A DNA stretch of 64,000 nucleotides, taken from contig JAITTY010000011.1 in the NCBI GenBank assembly GCA_031286695.1, positions 737,524 to 801,523 on the forward strand, given 5' to 3'. The stretch comes from Sphingobacterium sp. Its GTDB lineage: Bacteria; Bacteroidota; Bacteroidia; Sphingobacteriales; Sphingobacteriaceae. A program made the position numbers and the translations under genes. The notes under the pieces were generated by a model. That model had not been told where the DNA came from. It did not search any database and worked only from the letters and a program-made list of their open reading frames with translations. This document shows, piece after piece, positions 1 to 9,045 of the stretch (positions are counted from its first letter, which is position 1; every line of letters starts with the position of its first letter).

Positions 1-2
1 AT

Positions 3-203
3 TTTATATGTATTAAAGAAGACTATTCGGACTTGGAAGAGAAATTAAATTATTTTATTAACCATGAAGACGCCGCTAAATGTATTGTGAAAAATGCGCA
101 TGAATACGTTGCCCAGTTTAAGAATAAGAAGCTTGAAGATCTAATATCGCTAAGGGTACTACAGAAGTATTTTATTTCAACGGGCCAATCGGTCAATTTA
201 TAA
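3..203 (+). CDS. 3' end of a GT90-like lipopolysaccharide-modifying glycosyltransferase (partial)
   Basis: This is an open reading frame entering from the left edge in frame 3 and ending at TAA 201-203. The 66 visible residues read like the C-terminal tail of CAP10/GT90 (LpsA-type) glycosyltransferases: a CIKEDYSDLEEKL stretch, then NHEDAAKCIVKNAHEYVAQF and a final KYFISTGQ. Such enzymes transfer a sugar to lipopolysaccharide core or O-antigen. The stop overlaps the stop of the opposing glycosyltransferase by 6 bases, so the two genes converge tail to tail. The catalytic part lies outside the window, so the family call comes only from the tail. Confidence 0.6.
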   Translation, partial: FICIKEDYSDLEEKLNYFINHEDAAKCIVKNAHEYVAQFKNKKLEDLISLRVLQKYFISTGQSVNL

Positions 204-1307
204 TTTAGCGTAAATGGAAGCCATTTGTTTGGCAACCTGGTCATCATTAAACTTCTGCACAAATTCAAGCCCTTTTTCGATCATTTCATACCGCTTGGCA
301 GAATCTGCAAGTAGCGTTGTTATAGCACGCTGTATCTGCGATACATCCTTAGGATCAATATAACAAGATGCCGGACCTCCTGCTTCTGGAAATACGCCCA
401 TTTTACTTGTAATCACAGGGGTACCTGAGTAGAGCGCTTCTATAATAGGAATGCCAAAGCCTTCGTAAATTGAGGGATAGATAAAAATCGTTGCCGAAGC
501 ATATAGAACTGCCAATTCTTCCATAGCCAGGCCCTGGAAAAAGAAGATCCTGTTCTCCATATTATTTTGTCGGATATAGTTCATGATCTCCTGATGATAG
601 CGTGTCGGCTTTCCTACAATAACAAGGGGAATATCGATGTCTTTGATCGCTTTTACTGTTGGTAGGATATTCTTTCTGGGTTCAATTGTTCCAACATTTA
701 ATAAGAATTCCTTTGGTAATTTTAGCTTGTTTCTAAGTTCCGCCTTCTGCTCTTCAGTTTTGATAGTCTTGAATGCTTCATGGCATCCTTGGTAAACAAC
801 ATCTATTTTTTCTACAGCGATATGAAATAGGTCGACAATGTCATTTTTAGTACATTCGCTTATGGCAACGATACGATCGGACGCCTCACAGGCATGTCTG
901 AATTTCTTTTTATAAATCCAACGGTCAATTGGATGATAAAGTTCAGGATGTCTTAAAAAAATTAAATCGTGAATGGTAACGATGGATTTAATGTGTGCCT
1001 TTGCTAATCCTAAGGGAATTTCACCTGACAGTCCATGGAAAATATCAATCTTATCTTTTTTTAAATCATGAACGATACGCTGGTTGCGCCAGAGATTGGG
1101 CCAGGTGCTATTGATAAAACCCTGAGGCAAGCGGATATTGTCTTGCGTTGCAGACTGATTAATATATTGATCGCCAATTTTTGGTGTATATTTTAGGTAC
1201 TCATTTTCGGGAGCGTACTTTTCGAGTATGCGAATGAGGTCCCGGCTATAATTCCCTAGACCGGTCTTGTTTAAGAAATAGCGTTTTGCATCGAATCCAA
1301 TCCTCAT
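198..1307 (-). CDS. GT4-type glycosyltransferase (mannosyltransferase-like)
   Basis: This 369-residue GT-B fold glycosyltransferase probably adds a sugar to a lipid-linked surface glycan on the cytoplasmic face. Visible are the N-terminal acceptor loop MRIGFDAKRYFLNKTGLGNY, the GTIEPRKN motif that opens the nucleotide-sugar domain, and the EGFGIPIIE block, a perfect E-x7-E motif (about Glu282 to Glu290) that contacts the donor. The order and wording resemble mannosyl or rhamnosyl transferases of O-antigen clusters. Its start overlaps the end of the upstream GT9 gene by 4 bases, so the two are translationally coupled. The exact donor sugar cannot be read from sequence. Confidence 0.88.
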   Translation of the reverse strand: MRIGFDAKRYFLNKTGLGNYSRDLIRILEKYAPENEYLKYTPKIGDQYINQSATQDNIRLPQGFINSTWPNLWRNQRIVHDLKKDKIDIFHGLSGEIPLGLAKAHIKSIVTIHDLIFLRHPELYHPIDRWIYKKKFRHACEASDRIVAISECTKNDIVDLFHIAVEKIDVVYQGCHEAFKTIKTEEQKAELRNKLKLPKEFLLNVGTIEPRKNILPTVKAIKDIDIPLVIVGKPTRYHQEIMNYIRQNNMENRIFFFQGLAMEELAVLYASATIFIYPSIYEGFGIPIIEALYSGTPVITSKMGVFPEAGGPASCYIDPKDVSQIQRAITTLLADSAKRYEMIEKGLEFVQKFNDDQVAKQMASIYAKL

Positions 1308-2329
1308 CTTACTCCATTTATTTTTTCGATCACCATTTCCGGTGTAATTAAATCAATTGCTTCTATGCCATCACAATTACAGGCTTTGTTACCGTAGACT
1401 GAACTCGGTCGATTGGGGTGTTCTACTTGGATACAATCCGTTAGCTGTTGCCCGTAACCAGTGAATCCAGCATAAGGATGCGTTGCTCCCCACAAAGAAA
1501 GGCACCGCACGCCCATGAGAGACGCCATATGGAGCCCCGAAGAGTCCATACTGATCATGAGAGTTAGATTAGAGATCAAATCGAGCTCTTCCCTTAACGA
1601 AAATTTGCCTATTGTATTATAGGTGTTGGGAAATCGCTCGGTCCAGTTTTGGGCAATCTGAAATTCTTCTTCACCACCGCCAAATAACAGTACGTCATAG
1701 CCATTGTGCGTCAAAGCATCTATTACTTTTTCCATTTTTACCTGTGGAAAAATCTTATAACGATGCTGTGCAAAGGGGGCAATGCCGATTTTCTTTCGAT
1801 CGAAGTTACCAAACATACTAAAAGCCGCTTTGGGAACGTCCTGCAAATTAGGAACCAATTTATTGCTGAGCTCAAATTTAAAGCCTAATGCGCGAAATAC
1901 ATCTGCATAACGCTCGACTGTTAACTTCAAAGGAACTTTAATTTTGTTGTTCTCCCGGGTTAGCGCATTCTTCTCCGCACGTCCCTTATCAAGCTGCTTG
2001 ACTTTTACGCCCGATAGGGAAAATAAGAGATCAACTATACGTGAACGTAAATTGAAATGTAAATCAGCGACAGCGTCTGCACCATATCTGGCCAGTTCCT
2101 TTTTTAGTCTAACCAACCCCCAAAAACCTTGATGCGTTGTTTTGGGTTCAATCGCGTGAAAGCGTATGTTTTTTATGCCTTCAAAAAACGGGGCAAAAAA
2201 TTGCCTGCTGACCATAATGATTTCTACAGAAGGATACTGCATGCAGAATTCTTTCAAGACCGAAGCAACCATGGCAACATCGCCCATAGCTGAAAATCGT
2301 GTAACTATGATCCGTTGCGGTAAGGGCAT
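1304..2329 (-). CDS. GT9-family glycosyltransferase (ADP-heptose:LPS heptosyltransferase-like)
   Basis: This 341-residue protein has the features of the WaaC/WaaF heptosyltransferase family: the N-terminal RFSAMGDVAMVASVL block, a central IGIAPFAQHRYKIFP segment at the start of the second Rossmann domain, and GVRCLSLWGATHP near the donor site. Family members transfer L-glycero-D-manno-heptose to the LPS inner core from ADP-heptose. In Bacteroidota the real donor may differ. It sits between a DUF4254 gene (3-base gap) and a GT4 gene (4-base overlap), so all three are surely one transcript. A Cys-rich CNCDG tail is typical of Bacteroidota members. Confidence 0.88.
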   Translation of the reverse strand: MPLPQRIIVTRFSAMGDVAMVASVLKEFCMQYPSVEIIMVSRQFFAPFFEGIKNIRFHAIEPKTTHQGFWGLVRLKKELARYGADAVADLHFNLRSRIVDLLFSLSGVKVKQLDKGRAEKNALTRENNKIKVPLKLTVERYADVFRALGFKFELSNKLVPNLQDVPKAAFSMFGNFDRKKIGIAPFAQHRYKIFPQVKMEKVIDALTHNGYDVLLFGGGEEEFQIAQNWTERFPNTYNTIGKFSLREELDLISNLTLMISMDSSGLHMASLMGVRCLSLWGATHPYAGFTGYGQQLTDCIQVEHPNRPSSVYGNKACNCDGIEAIDLITPEMVIEKINGVR

Positions 2330-2332
2330 CGT

Positions 2333-2938
2333 TTATTTTCCTGATGAATATAATACTGGGTTCAATGATGGATCATTATACATTTTCATCTGTTTATAGA
2401 CTTTCATGTATTTATCGCCAGAAGCGATGGCGTCCATCAAATCGTCAATACTTTGTGATAAATCCTTCCGCTGTTCCAATAAAATATTCAGTTTTTCCTG
2501 ACAAGCATTGATATGGGCTTCAGGAGCGTCTGTACGTAATGTTTCCTGCTCCATATGGTAGATTTTTAAAGCTAAAATAGAGAGTCTATCAATTGCCCAA
2601 GCTGGACTTTCTGTATTGATTGTTGCTGTTGGACGAGCTTGTATATCTTGAAATTTTTGTAGGAAATAACTGTCAATATACTCCACTGTATCTGTGCGGT
2701 ACTGATTGGATTCGTCAATCCGTCTTTTCCAATATAAACCTTCTTGGGGTTCAATAGCGGGATTACGCACAACATCTTCCATATGCCATTGTACGGTGTC
2801 AATCCAGCATTTTAAATAGAGGAGATGTTCTAGGGATTGTTTGTCATACGGATTTTGGATTGGATGATCAATCTGGTCGTATACGTGGTAATCCTGGATA
2901 GCACGTTGAAAAATTGGATTTGCTATTGCACTAATCAT
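2333..2938 (-). CDS. DUF4254 domain protein, first gene of the glycan operon
   Basis: This 201-residue, mostly alpha-helical soluble protein matches my memory of DUF4254, a family found mainly in Bacteroidota and usually beside heptosyltransferase genes. Recognisable are the N-terminal NPIFQRAIQDYHVYDQ and the LYLKCWIDTVQWHMED helix with conserved Trp/His. There is no signal peptide or membrane segment. The function is not known; constant pairing with GT9 suggests a helper or regulator of LPS core synthesis, which is inference. A -7 box reading TATATTTG on the minus strand ends only 4 bases before the ATG, so the mRNA may be leaderless. Confidence 0.85.
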   Translation of the reverse strand: MISAIANPIFQRAIQDYHVYDQIDHPIQNPYDKQSLEHLLYLKCWIDTVQWHMEDVVRNPAIEPQEGLYWKRRIDESNQYRTDTVEYIDSYFLQKFQDIQARPTATINTESPAWAIDRLSILALKIYHMEQETLRTDAPEAHINACQEKLNILLEQRKDLSQSIDDLMDAIASGDKYMKVYKQMKMYNDPSLNPVLYSSGK

Positions 2939-2942
2939 GGTA

Positions 2943-2950
2943 CAAATATA
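2943..2950 (-). promoter_or_regulatory. -7 promoter box of the DUF4254/GT9/GT4 operon
   Basis: CAAATATA on the + strand reads TATATTTG on the minus strand, an exact TAnnTTTG box. It lies 4 bases before the ATG at 2938, placing the predicted transcript start at or next to the start codon. No TTTG is seen 19 bases further upstream. Confidence 0.5.
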
Positions 2951-3046
2951 AAATATATTATGGAGTTATTCTTACTATTCGGCTGAGACATTAAGCCAGA
3001 GAATGGAACGATAACCTTGTTTAAAATGAAAAAAAATCCCTGTTTT

Positions 3047-4525
3047 CTAAAATGCCGAAAGTAATAAATTGGGAAAGATACCCAAGATCAAGACTGCTAC
3101 GGTACATAGGATTCCAATACACAAAAGTACGGCATTGAATTTAACCGCTGGAGATGCCGTGCTGTCCTTTAGAAAGGCATTCAAGGGAATCTTAAAATAG
3201 TAAAACAGCGAGATAACCGATGTGAGCGCTCCGACAATTAGCAATACCAATAAACTGAAAGATTGGAAGTTTTGGTATTGTTCAAACACTTTGGAAAAGA
3301 CCAAAAGCTTTCCGACAAAACCGGCAGTCGGAGGAAGACCAATCAAGGCTATTAAAACGATTGAAAATGATGTGAACAGTAGTGGGAATTGTTTTCCTAA
3401 TCCTCGATAGGATTCAATCCATGTATTGCCCAGACTTGCTTCCAAGGTGTCAATAAAGATAAATACTGCGATATTCATCAAGGCATAAATGGAAAGATAA
3501 AATAATAAAACATTTGATTCATTATTTTGATAAACCAATACAGCCATCAGTAATATACCAGTATGTCCAATAGAAGAATAGGCCATCATCCTTTTGGCAT
3601 CCTGTTGACGTAAGGCCGCTAAGTTACCGATCAGCATGGTTGCAATGGCGATCGCAATAATGACATACGTTAGGAAATCGCTGAAATAAAAGGAAACGTT
3701 AAGCCATGCGGAGAGTATTTTGGATAACAGGACGACAACTGCAATTTTCGGTACAGTGGCAAGATAGGTCGTAATCACTGTTGGGGCTCCCTGGTAAACA
3801 TCGGGACTCCACACATGAAAAGGAAAGAAGCTCAGTTTAAAACCAATACCTGTCAGCAAAAAGAGTAAAGCTATACTGATCATGATCTGTGGCGCTTCCA
3901 TCAAACCAGCGATGTGGCTAGGGGCATCAAAATTCAAGTTTCCCGTGAAACCGTATAGTAAAGACAATCCATAAAGCATAACGGCAGCACAGATCGATCC
4001 GAAGAGTACATATTTTAAAGCGGCTTCCGATTGAACTTTAGTGGTCGAAAAATAACCGACCATAATATAAGAGCTGATCGAAACGGTTTCCACGGCGATA
4101 AAGATCATCAGCCAATTGCTCGACATCGTCAACAGATTTAAGCCTAGGGTTGCCGTAAGCAATACGGCGTAAAGATCTCCTAAAGGTCGTTCTTGATGAC
4201 GTTGTTGAATGAAAACAGCGATGAGGATTGTTGATAGCAAGATAATCAATCGAGCAGCTATAGCAAATGCATCAATATGAATCATATCAAAGAAGCCCGC
4301 TATTTCTACCTGACTAATTCCCTGTCCCACTAGATAGCAGCCGCTCAGCAACAGTCCGATGAGGGTAATGGTAAAAGATGTATGCTTCCAGTGTTTGTCA
4401 ATAAAAAGACTAGCGAGGATAGTACCAATAAAAGTGACGATCAATGTCAGTTCGGGCTTAAAATAGGGGATACTGACGATAATCTGATCGAGGAATGAAC
4501 TGATATATGGACTGAATGCAAGCAT
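3047..4525 (-). CDS. nuoN: NADH-quinone oxidoreductase subunit N
   Basis: NuoN is one of the three antiporter-like proton-pumping subunits of complex I in the cytoplasmic membrane. The 492-residue length fits, about 14 hydrophobic segments are visible, and the core motif FFPFHVWSPDVYQGAPT, which holds the broken helix region shared by NuoL/M/N, is intact. It is the last gene of the nuoH-N operon, 6 bases after nuoM. No hairpin with a T-run follows it, so transcription may read on toward the DUF4254 gene, which also has its own promoter box. Confidence 0.97.
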   Translation of the reverse strand: MLAFSPYISSFLDQIIVSIPYFKPELTLIVTFIGTILASLFIDKHWKHTSFTITLIGLLLSGCYLVGQGISQVEIAGFFDMIHIDAFAIAARLIILLSTILIAVFIQQRHQERPLGDLYAVLLTATLGLNLLTMSSNWLMIFIAVETVSISSYIMVGYFSTTKVQSEAALKYVLFGSICAAVMLYGLSLLYGFTGNLNFDAPSHIAGLMEAPQIMISIALLFLLTGIGFKLSFFPFHVWSPDVYQGAPTVITTYLATVPKIAVVVLLSKILSAWLNVSFYFSDFLTYVIIAIAIATMLIGNLAALRQQDAKRMMAYSSIGHTGILLMAVLVYQNNESNVLLFYLSIYALMNIAVFIFIDTLEASLGNTWIESYRGLGKQFPLLFTSFSIVLIALIGLPPTAGFVGKLLVFSKVFEQYQNFQSFSLLVLLIVGALTSVISLFYYFKIPLNAFLKDSTASPAVKFNAVLLCIGILCTVAVLILGIFPNLLLSAF

Positions 4526-4531
4526 GCTGAA

Positions 4532-6133
4532 TTAAATAAATTGTTGAATAAAGCTCACGAGATTCAGGACGCTGGCATTTAGATTGTTAAATACTAATGC
4601 TGGCATAATACCGAGTAATAAAGCGAGTGCTAAGGTCGGAAACAGGATCAGCTGTTCTCGTGAATTCACATCCGTTAGGGCATTGCTCCAGGATTCTCCA
4701 CCTTTCAAACGGACTTGTCCAAAGAACATCCGTTGAAGAGTCCAGAGGAGGTAGGCAGCACTTAATAGAATACCTATTGAACCTGCCAAGGCCATCCAGC
4801 GTGGTAATCCTGTACCTACACTTTCGGCATTGAATGAGCCGATAATGACAAAAGCTTCGCCAATAAAGGCTGAAAAGCCTGGTAGTCCCAAAGAAGCAAA
4901 AAATGCAACAGCGACGTAGCCTGTATATTTTGGCATAATTTGCGCCAAGCCACGGAAACTATAGATGTTCCTGTCATGTACACGATCATAGACCACGCCG
5001 ACCAGGAAGAAGAGTGCAGCGGATAAAAATCCATGGGAAATCATCTGAAACATCGCTCCAGAAATACCTTCTGCTGTCAGCGATGCAATACCAAGCAACA
5101 CAAAACCCATATGTGAAACCGATGAATAAGCAATCATCCGTTTCAGATCTTTTTGTGATAAGGCATTTAATGCGCCATAAATAATAGAGACAACTCCAAT
5201 TAATCCAAGCCACCAGTTAGATAAGGCTGCCATGTCGGGAAAGATGCTATAACAGATGCGGATGATACCGTAACCACCGATTTTCAAAAGGATACCTGCT
5301 AAGATAATAGATACCGGAGTTGGCGCCTCGACGTGGGCATCCGGTAGCCAGGTATGTAGAGGGACAATGGGTACCTTAATGGCAAAAGCAAAGAAAAGCA
5401 CAATGAAACCAACCAATCGGGCCGAAATGCCCAAAATCTCCTGGTAACCTTCCCAACCGAAAATAGAACCCTCAAGATAATTCTGTGGATTCATCATATA
5501 GATCATATTGAAGGTATGTGCACCAGTCACCGGGTTGATAACTGAAAAATACAAGCCTACAATGATCAACAACATAAATACAGACCCAAATAGGGTATAT
5601 AAAAAGAATTTTATGGCTGCATATTCGCGTCTTGCACCACCCCAAATACCGATCAAGAAGTATAGTGGCAGTAACATGACTTCGTAAAACAAATAGAACA
5701 GGAAGAAATCCAGTGCACAGAAAATCCCCATGACGGCCATATTGAGCACCATGAGCAGGGCAAAGTATCCTTTAGGGCTTTTCTGTATATTCCAGGATGC
5801 ACCGATAGCCATCAGCATAACGAAGGCACTCAATAGCAAGAGGGGCATGGAGATTCCATCAATACCGATAAGATAATCGATCTCTAATTTACCTATTGAT
5901 CCTAAATCTAACCGGATCCAGGAAAGCTGTTCAACAAATTGATAGCCCGCCAGATCTTGGACTCCTGTTTTGCTTGCATCAAATTGTGCATAACATATTC
6001 CGGCCAGTACAAATTGTATTGCTGTGAATGCTAAAGCAACATATTTGTAACTCGATTTATAGCGTGTTGGTAAGGCGAGAATGAGCGCCGTAGCCAATAG
6101 CGGTAAAAATATCAATAAGGATAGAATAGGCAT
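4532..6133 (-). CDS. nuoM: NADH-quinone oxidoreductase subunit M
   Basis: NuoM is the middle antiporter-like subunit of the complex I membrane arm. The 533-residue product has the typical multi-pass layout and the signature VPLHTWLPDAHVEAPTPVS followed by the GILLKIGGYG helix. The LKRMIAYSSVSHMGFVLLG segment of the second channel half is also present. It lies 3 bases downstream of nuoL and 6 bases upstream of nuoN. I see no defect in length or motifs. Confidence 0.97.
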   Translation of the reverse strand: MPILSLLIFLPLLATALILALPTRYKSSYKYVALAFTAIQFVLAGICYAQFDASKTGVQDLAGYQFVEQLSWIRLDLGSIGKLEIDYLIGIDGISMPLLLLSAFVMLMAIGASWNIQKSPKGYFALLMVLNMAVMGIFCALDFFLFYLFYEVMLLPLYFLIGIWGGARREYAAIKFFLYTLFGSVFMLLIIVGLYFSVINPVTGAHTFNMIYMMNPQNYLEGSIFGWEGYQEILGISARLVGFIVLFFAFAIKVPIVPLHTWLPDAHVEAPTPVSIILAGILLKIGGYGIIRICYSIFPDMAALSNWWLGLIGVVSIIYGALNALSQKDLKRMIAYSSVSHMGFVLLGIASLTAEGISGAMFQMISHGFLSAALFFLVGVVYDRVHDRNIYSFRGLAQIMPKYTGYVAVAFFASLGLPGFSAFIGEAFVIIGSFNAESVGTGLPRWMALAGSIGILLSAAYLLWTLQRMFFGQVRLKGGESWSNALTDVNSREQLILFPTLALALLLGIMPALVFNNLNASVLNLVSFIQQFI

Positions 6134-6136
6134 TTC

Positions 6137-8191
6137 CTAAAAGAATATAAGATAAATTAAACCAAGTAAAACTAATAAAAAGACGGAGTACAACGTAGTC
6201 TGTAGCTTTCCGTTTTGGACCAAGCGGACTTGATTGCCCGTCCAATAGGCGACAGAAGCAACCGTATTGACAAAACCGTCTACAATATATTTGTCAATCC
6301 AAACACTAAGCTGTGAAAGTGATAGGACGATAAACTGAATCAATGAAACCAATGCGTCAACAATATGGCGATCAAACCAATAACAGAACTGCGCTAATTT
6401 TAATGTCCCGTTAACAAAGACCGATTGGTAAAATTCGTTAATATACCCCTGGTTGAACGCGGCTTTTAATGCTTGGCTATTGGGGTTTAGCGGGTATTTA
6501 TTTTGGACATACCATTTCCAGCCGATGATCCAGCCAATAACAGAACCAAGGAGCAGTATCGCAGGGATAATAAGGTGTGCGCTATGGCTTGGTGCAAAAG
6601 CATATTCATCCAATAAAAGGCCATCCATCAACCAGGAATCATGATAAGAAAACGGATTGAAAGAGAATACCGGAAATAGACAGAAAAGACCCAACGTAAA
6701 CATGGGGATCAACATAGTCTTTGGTGCTTCATGGAGCGGATGATCATGTAGTTTGCCCTGCAGCTGTTTCAACAGTCTGAACTCTCCAAGAAAGGCTTTG
6801 AATATCAAGCGACCGATGTAGAAAGCTGTTAAAATACTTACCAAAATTAAAATCGCGGGGATGATAAGGTATAAGTTACCTTTTGAAATAGCCCATTCAA
6901 AGGATGAGATAACGATACTATCTTTGGATAGATAACCTGAAGTCAACGGAAAGCCTGCAAGTGCTAGCGAAGCTATACTCATCAGCACGAAGGTCTTTGG
7001 CATATATTGACGTAATCCACCCATATTCCGTAAATCCTGCGGATCAAAGTCCAATTGGCTATGTGCTTTGAGATGCGCCATTTCATGAATGACAGCTCCG
7101 GCCGAAAGAAATAGAAGGCATTTAAAAAAGGCATGGGTAGTCAGGTGAAATAGTGCAGCATCCCAAGTTCCAATGCCAATTCCAACCATCATAAAACCAA
7201 GCTGCGATATGGTGGAAAATGCAAGAATACGTTTGATGTCGTATTGGCCAAGCGCAAAGTATGCTGCCGATGCAGCAGTGATTGTGCCTATAATGGTTAT
7301 AAATAGCAACGCCGACGCATTAAATAATGGAAATACAGTAGCTAAAAGAAATACACCTGCAGCAACCATGGTCGCAGCGTGAATCAATGACGATACAGAT
7401 GTCGGTCCTTCCATGGCGTCAGGAAGCCATACATGTAATGGAAATTGTGCAGATTTAGCCATAGCTGCCAAGAAGAAGGCAAGTCCAGCAATGGTTAGCC
7501 AGATCTGAGGTAAGCTATTGACTGGAGATGTCCAAAGTCCATCCGTGATTGTGGATTGATAGATTAACCCATTGTCACCAAATAAATCGATTAAATTGAG
7601 TGTCTTGAATTGCGTAAATAGGATCGCAAGGCCGATTAGAAAACCAAGGTCACCGATGCGGTTCACCAAAAATGCCTTTTTATTGGCTTGTACAGCAGTT
7701 TCACGTGTAAACCAGAAGCCGATGAGAAGGTAGGATGCAAAGCCGACCAGTTCCCAAAAGACGTACATTAGTAAAAGACTGTCCATAATGACCAATCCCA
7801 GCATGGCAAAACAGAAAAGGCTGAGATACATCCAATAGCGGTGGATACCCGCATCGCCATGCATATAGGCTCTGGAGTATATATGTACGGGCAGGGCAAC
7901 AGTAGGTACCAAAAAGAGCATCAAAGTACTCAAATTGTTCAGCAGGATACCAACTTTAAATGTTGTTTCACCAATGGTGAACCAATTTACTTGAATTGAT
8001 ACCGCGGGATTATTCCATATGGAGAACCAAGTAAACCCACCAGCGATAAAGCTGAGGGTGATAGCCATGAGAGAAACTAGGCCAGACTGGTCGCGTTTGC
8101 CTATTATTGCTTGATATAGGAATGCCACTAATGGTGCCGCCAAGGTAAGTAGCGCAGTCAGAAGGGGTGATATGTGAACAAATTGATCCAA
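6137..8191 (-). CDS. nuoL: NADH-quinone oxidoreductase subunit L
   Basis: NuoL is the distal antiporter-like subunit of complex I and carries the long lateral helix that ties the membrane arm together. The 684-residue length is usual. Visible are FPLHVWLPDAMEGPTSVS, the ILAFSTISQLGFMMVGIG segment, and a long C-terminal extension ending in a hydrophobic helix (VFLLVLLGLIYLIFF), as expected for the anchored lateral helix. The gene is 3 bases downstream of nuoK and 3 bases upstream of nuoM. Confidence 0.97.
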   Translation of the reverse strand: MDQFVHISPLLTALLTLAAPLVAFLYQAIIGKRDQSGLVSLMAITLSFIAGGFTWFSIWNNPAVSIQVNWFTIGETTFKVGILLNNLSTLMLFLVPTVALPVHIYSRAYMHGDAGIHRYWMYLSLFCFAMLGLVIMDSLLLMYVFWELVGFASYLLIGFWFTRETAVQANKKAFLVNRIGDLGFLIGLAILFTQFKTLNLIDLFGDNGLIYQSTITDGLWTSPVNSLPQIWLTIAGLAFFLAAMAKSAQFPLHVWLPDAMEGPTSVSSLIHAATMVAAGVFLLATVFPLFNASALLFITIIGTITAASAAYFALGQYDIKRILAFSTISQLGFMMVGIGIGTWDAALFHLTTHAFFKCLLFLSAGAVIHEMAHLKAHSQLDFDPQDLRNMGGLRQYMPKTFVLMSIASLALAGFPLTSGYLSKDSIVISSFEWAISKGNLYLIIPAILILVSILTAFYIGRLIFKAFLGEFRLLKQLQGKLHDHPLHEAPKTMLIPMFTLGLFCLFPVFSFNPFSYHDSWLMDGLLLDEYAFAPSHSAHLIIPAILLLGSVIGWIIGWKWYVQNKYPLNPNSQALKAAFNQGYINEFYQSVFVNGTLKLAQFCYWFDRHIVDALVSLIQFIVLSLSQLSVWIDKYIVDGFVNTVASVAYWTGNQVRLVQNGKLQTTLYSVFLLVLLGLIYLIFF

Positions 8192-8194
8192 TGT

Positions 8195-8503
8195 TTACTT
8201 GTCTTTTAATTGGTTTATCTCATCCGGATTAATGGTCTTGTAATGTCGATAGACATTTAATACGATAGCTAATCCAACGGCGACTGCGGCCGCTGCAAGA
8301 ACGATGGCAAATAATGCGAAAATTTGTCCACCATAACTCAATTTATCGTATTTTCCAAAGGCCACAAAGTTCAGGATAGCGGCATTGATCATCAACTCAA
8401 TACCGACCAAAATCATAATTGCATTTTTCTTGGAAAGAACCGTATAGAGCCCAATACAAAAGATACAAGCACTTACCACCAAAAAATGGGTTAGTGTAAT
8501 CAT
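8195..8503 (-). CDS. nuoK: NADH-quinone oxidoreductase subunit K
   Basis: NuoK is a small three-helix subunit of the complex I membrane arm that takes part in proton transfer. The 102-residue protein contains the conserved NAIMILVGIELMINAAILNFV helix region with its buried Glu, and a second acidic site in the following helices. Its start overlaps the nuoJ stop by 4 bases, a sign of translational coupling. Confidence 0.96.
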   Translation of the reverse strand: MITLTHFLVVSACIFCIGLYTVLSKKNAIMILVGIELMINAAILNFVAFGKYDKLSYGGQIFALFAIVLAAAAVAVGLAIVLNVYRHYKTINPDEINQLKDK

Positions 8504-9042
8504 GTCGTACGCTCCTTTCTGGATAAATGTGATGCTCCTATCAAAGCCATCATCAAAAACACAGATATAATTTCAAATGGTAATACATAAAAAGTCATAA
8601 ACCGTAATCCGATTTGATGAATATTATTATCTGTTGCGACAATCTCGGTATTATTTTCTCTAGCTTGTAAAATCCATGTAGGCGGGGCTTGTTGCCATTC
8701 AATAATGCCATATAGCATTAGGAGCAGGAAGCCAAGTACTACTGGAATCGTCTGCCATTTGGGCATGCTTAAGAATGAACCGCTACTATCTTGGAGATCT
8801 TTCAAGAGTTCTTTGTTGGAGAGCATAAAGGCAAACAACATGAGGATGAGCACGCCACCAACATAGACCATAATTTGTGTAATAGCCACAAAATCAGCTA
8901 AAGCAAATAAGTAGAGTCCTGCCATGGCAAATAGCACAATAAAAAACAGGAACAAGGCACGTGCAATATTTTTAAGATTGACAAGCAAAAGTGCTGAACC
9001 GATTGCTAGGGTAGCAAAGGCATAGAATAAAATACTTTCCAT
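8500..9042 (-). CDS. nuoJ: NADH-quinone oxidoreductase subunit J
   Basis: NuoJ is a membrane-arm subunit whose third helix carries the pi-bulge involved in coupling. This 180-residue protein has five hydrophobic segments and the diagnostic VAITQIMVYVGGVLILMLF stretch. A loop of about 30 polar residues between helices 4 and 5 (WQQAPPTWILQARENNTE) is usual for Bacteroidota. It overlaps nuoK by 4 bases and follows nuoI by 3 bases. Confidence 0.96.
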   Translation of the reverse strand: MESILFYAFATLAIGSALLLVNLKNIARALFLFFIVLFAMAGLYLFALADFVAITQIMVYVGGVLILMLFAFMLSNKELLKDLQDSSGSFLSMPKWQTIPVVLGFLLLMLYGIIEWQQAPPTWILQARENNTEIVATDNNIHQIGLRFMTFYVLPFEIISVFLMMALIGASHLSRKERTT

Positions 9043-9045
9043 CTT

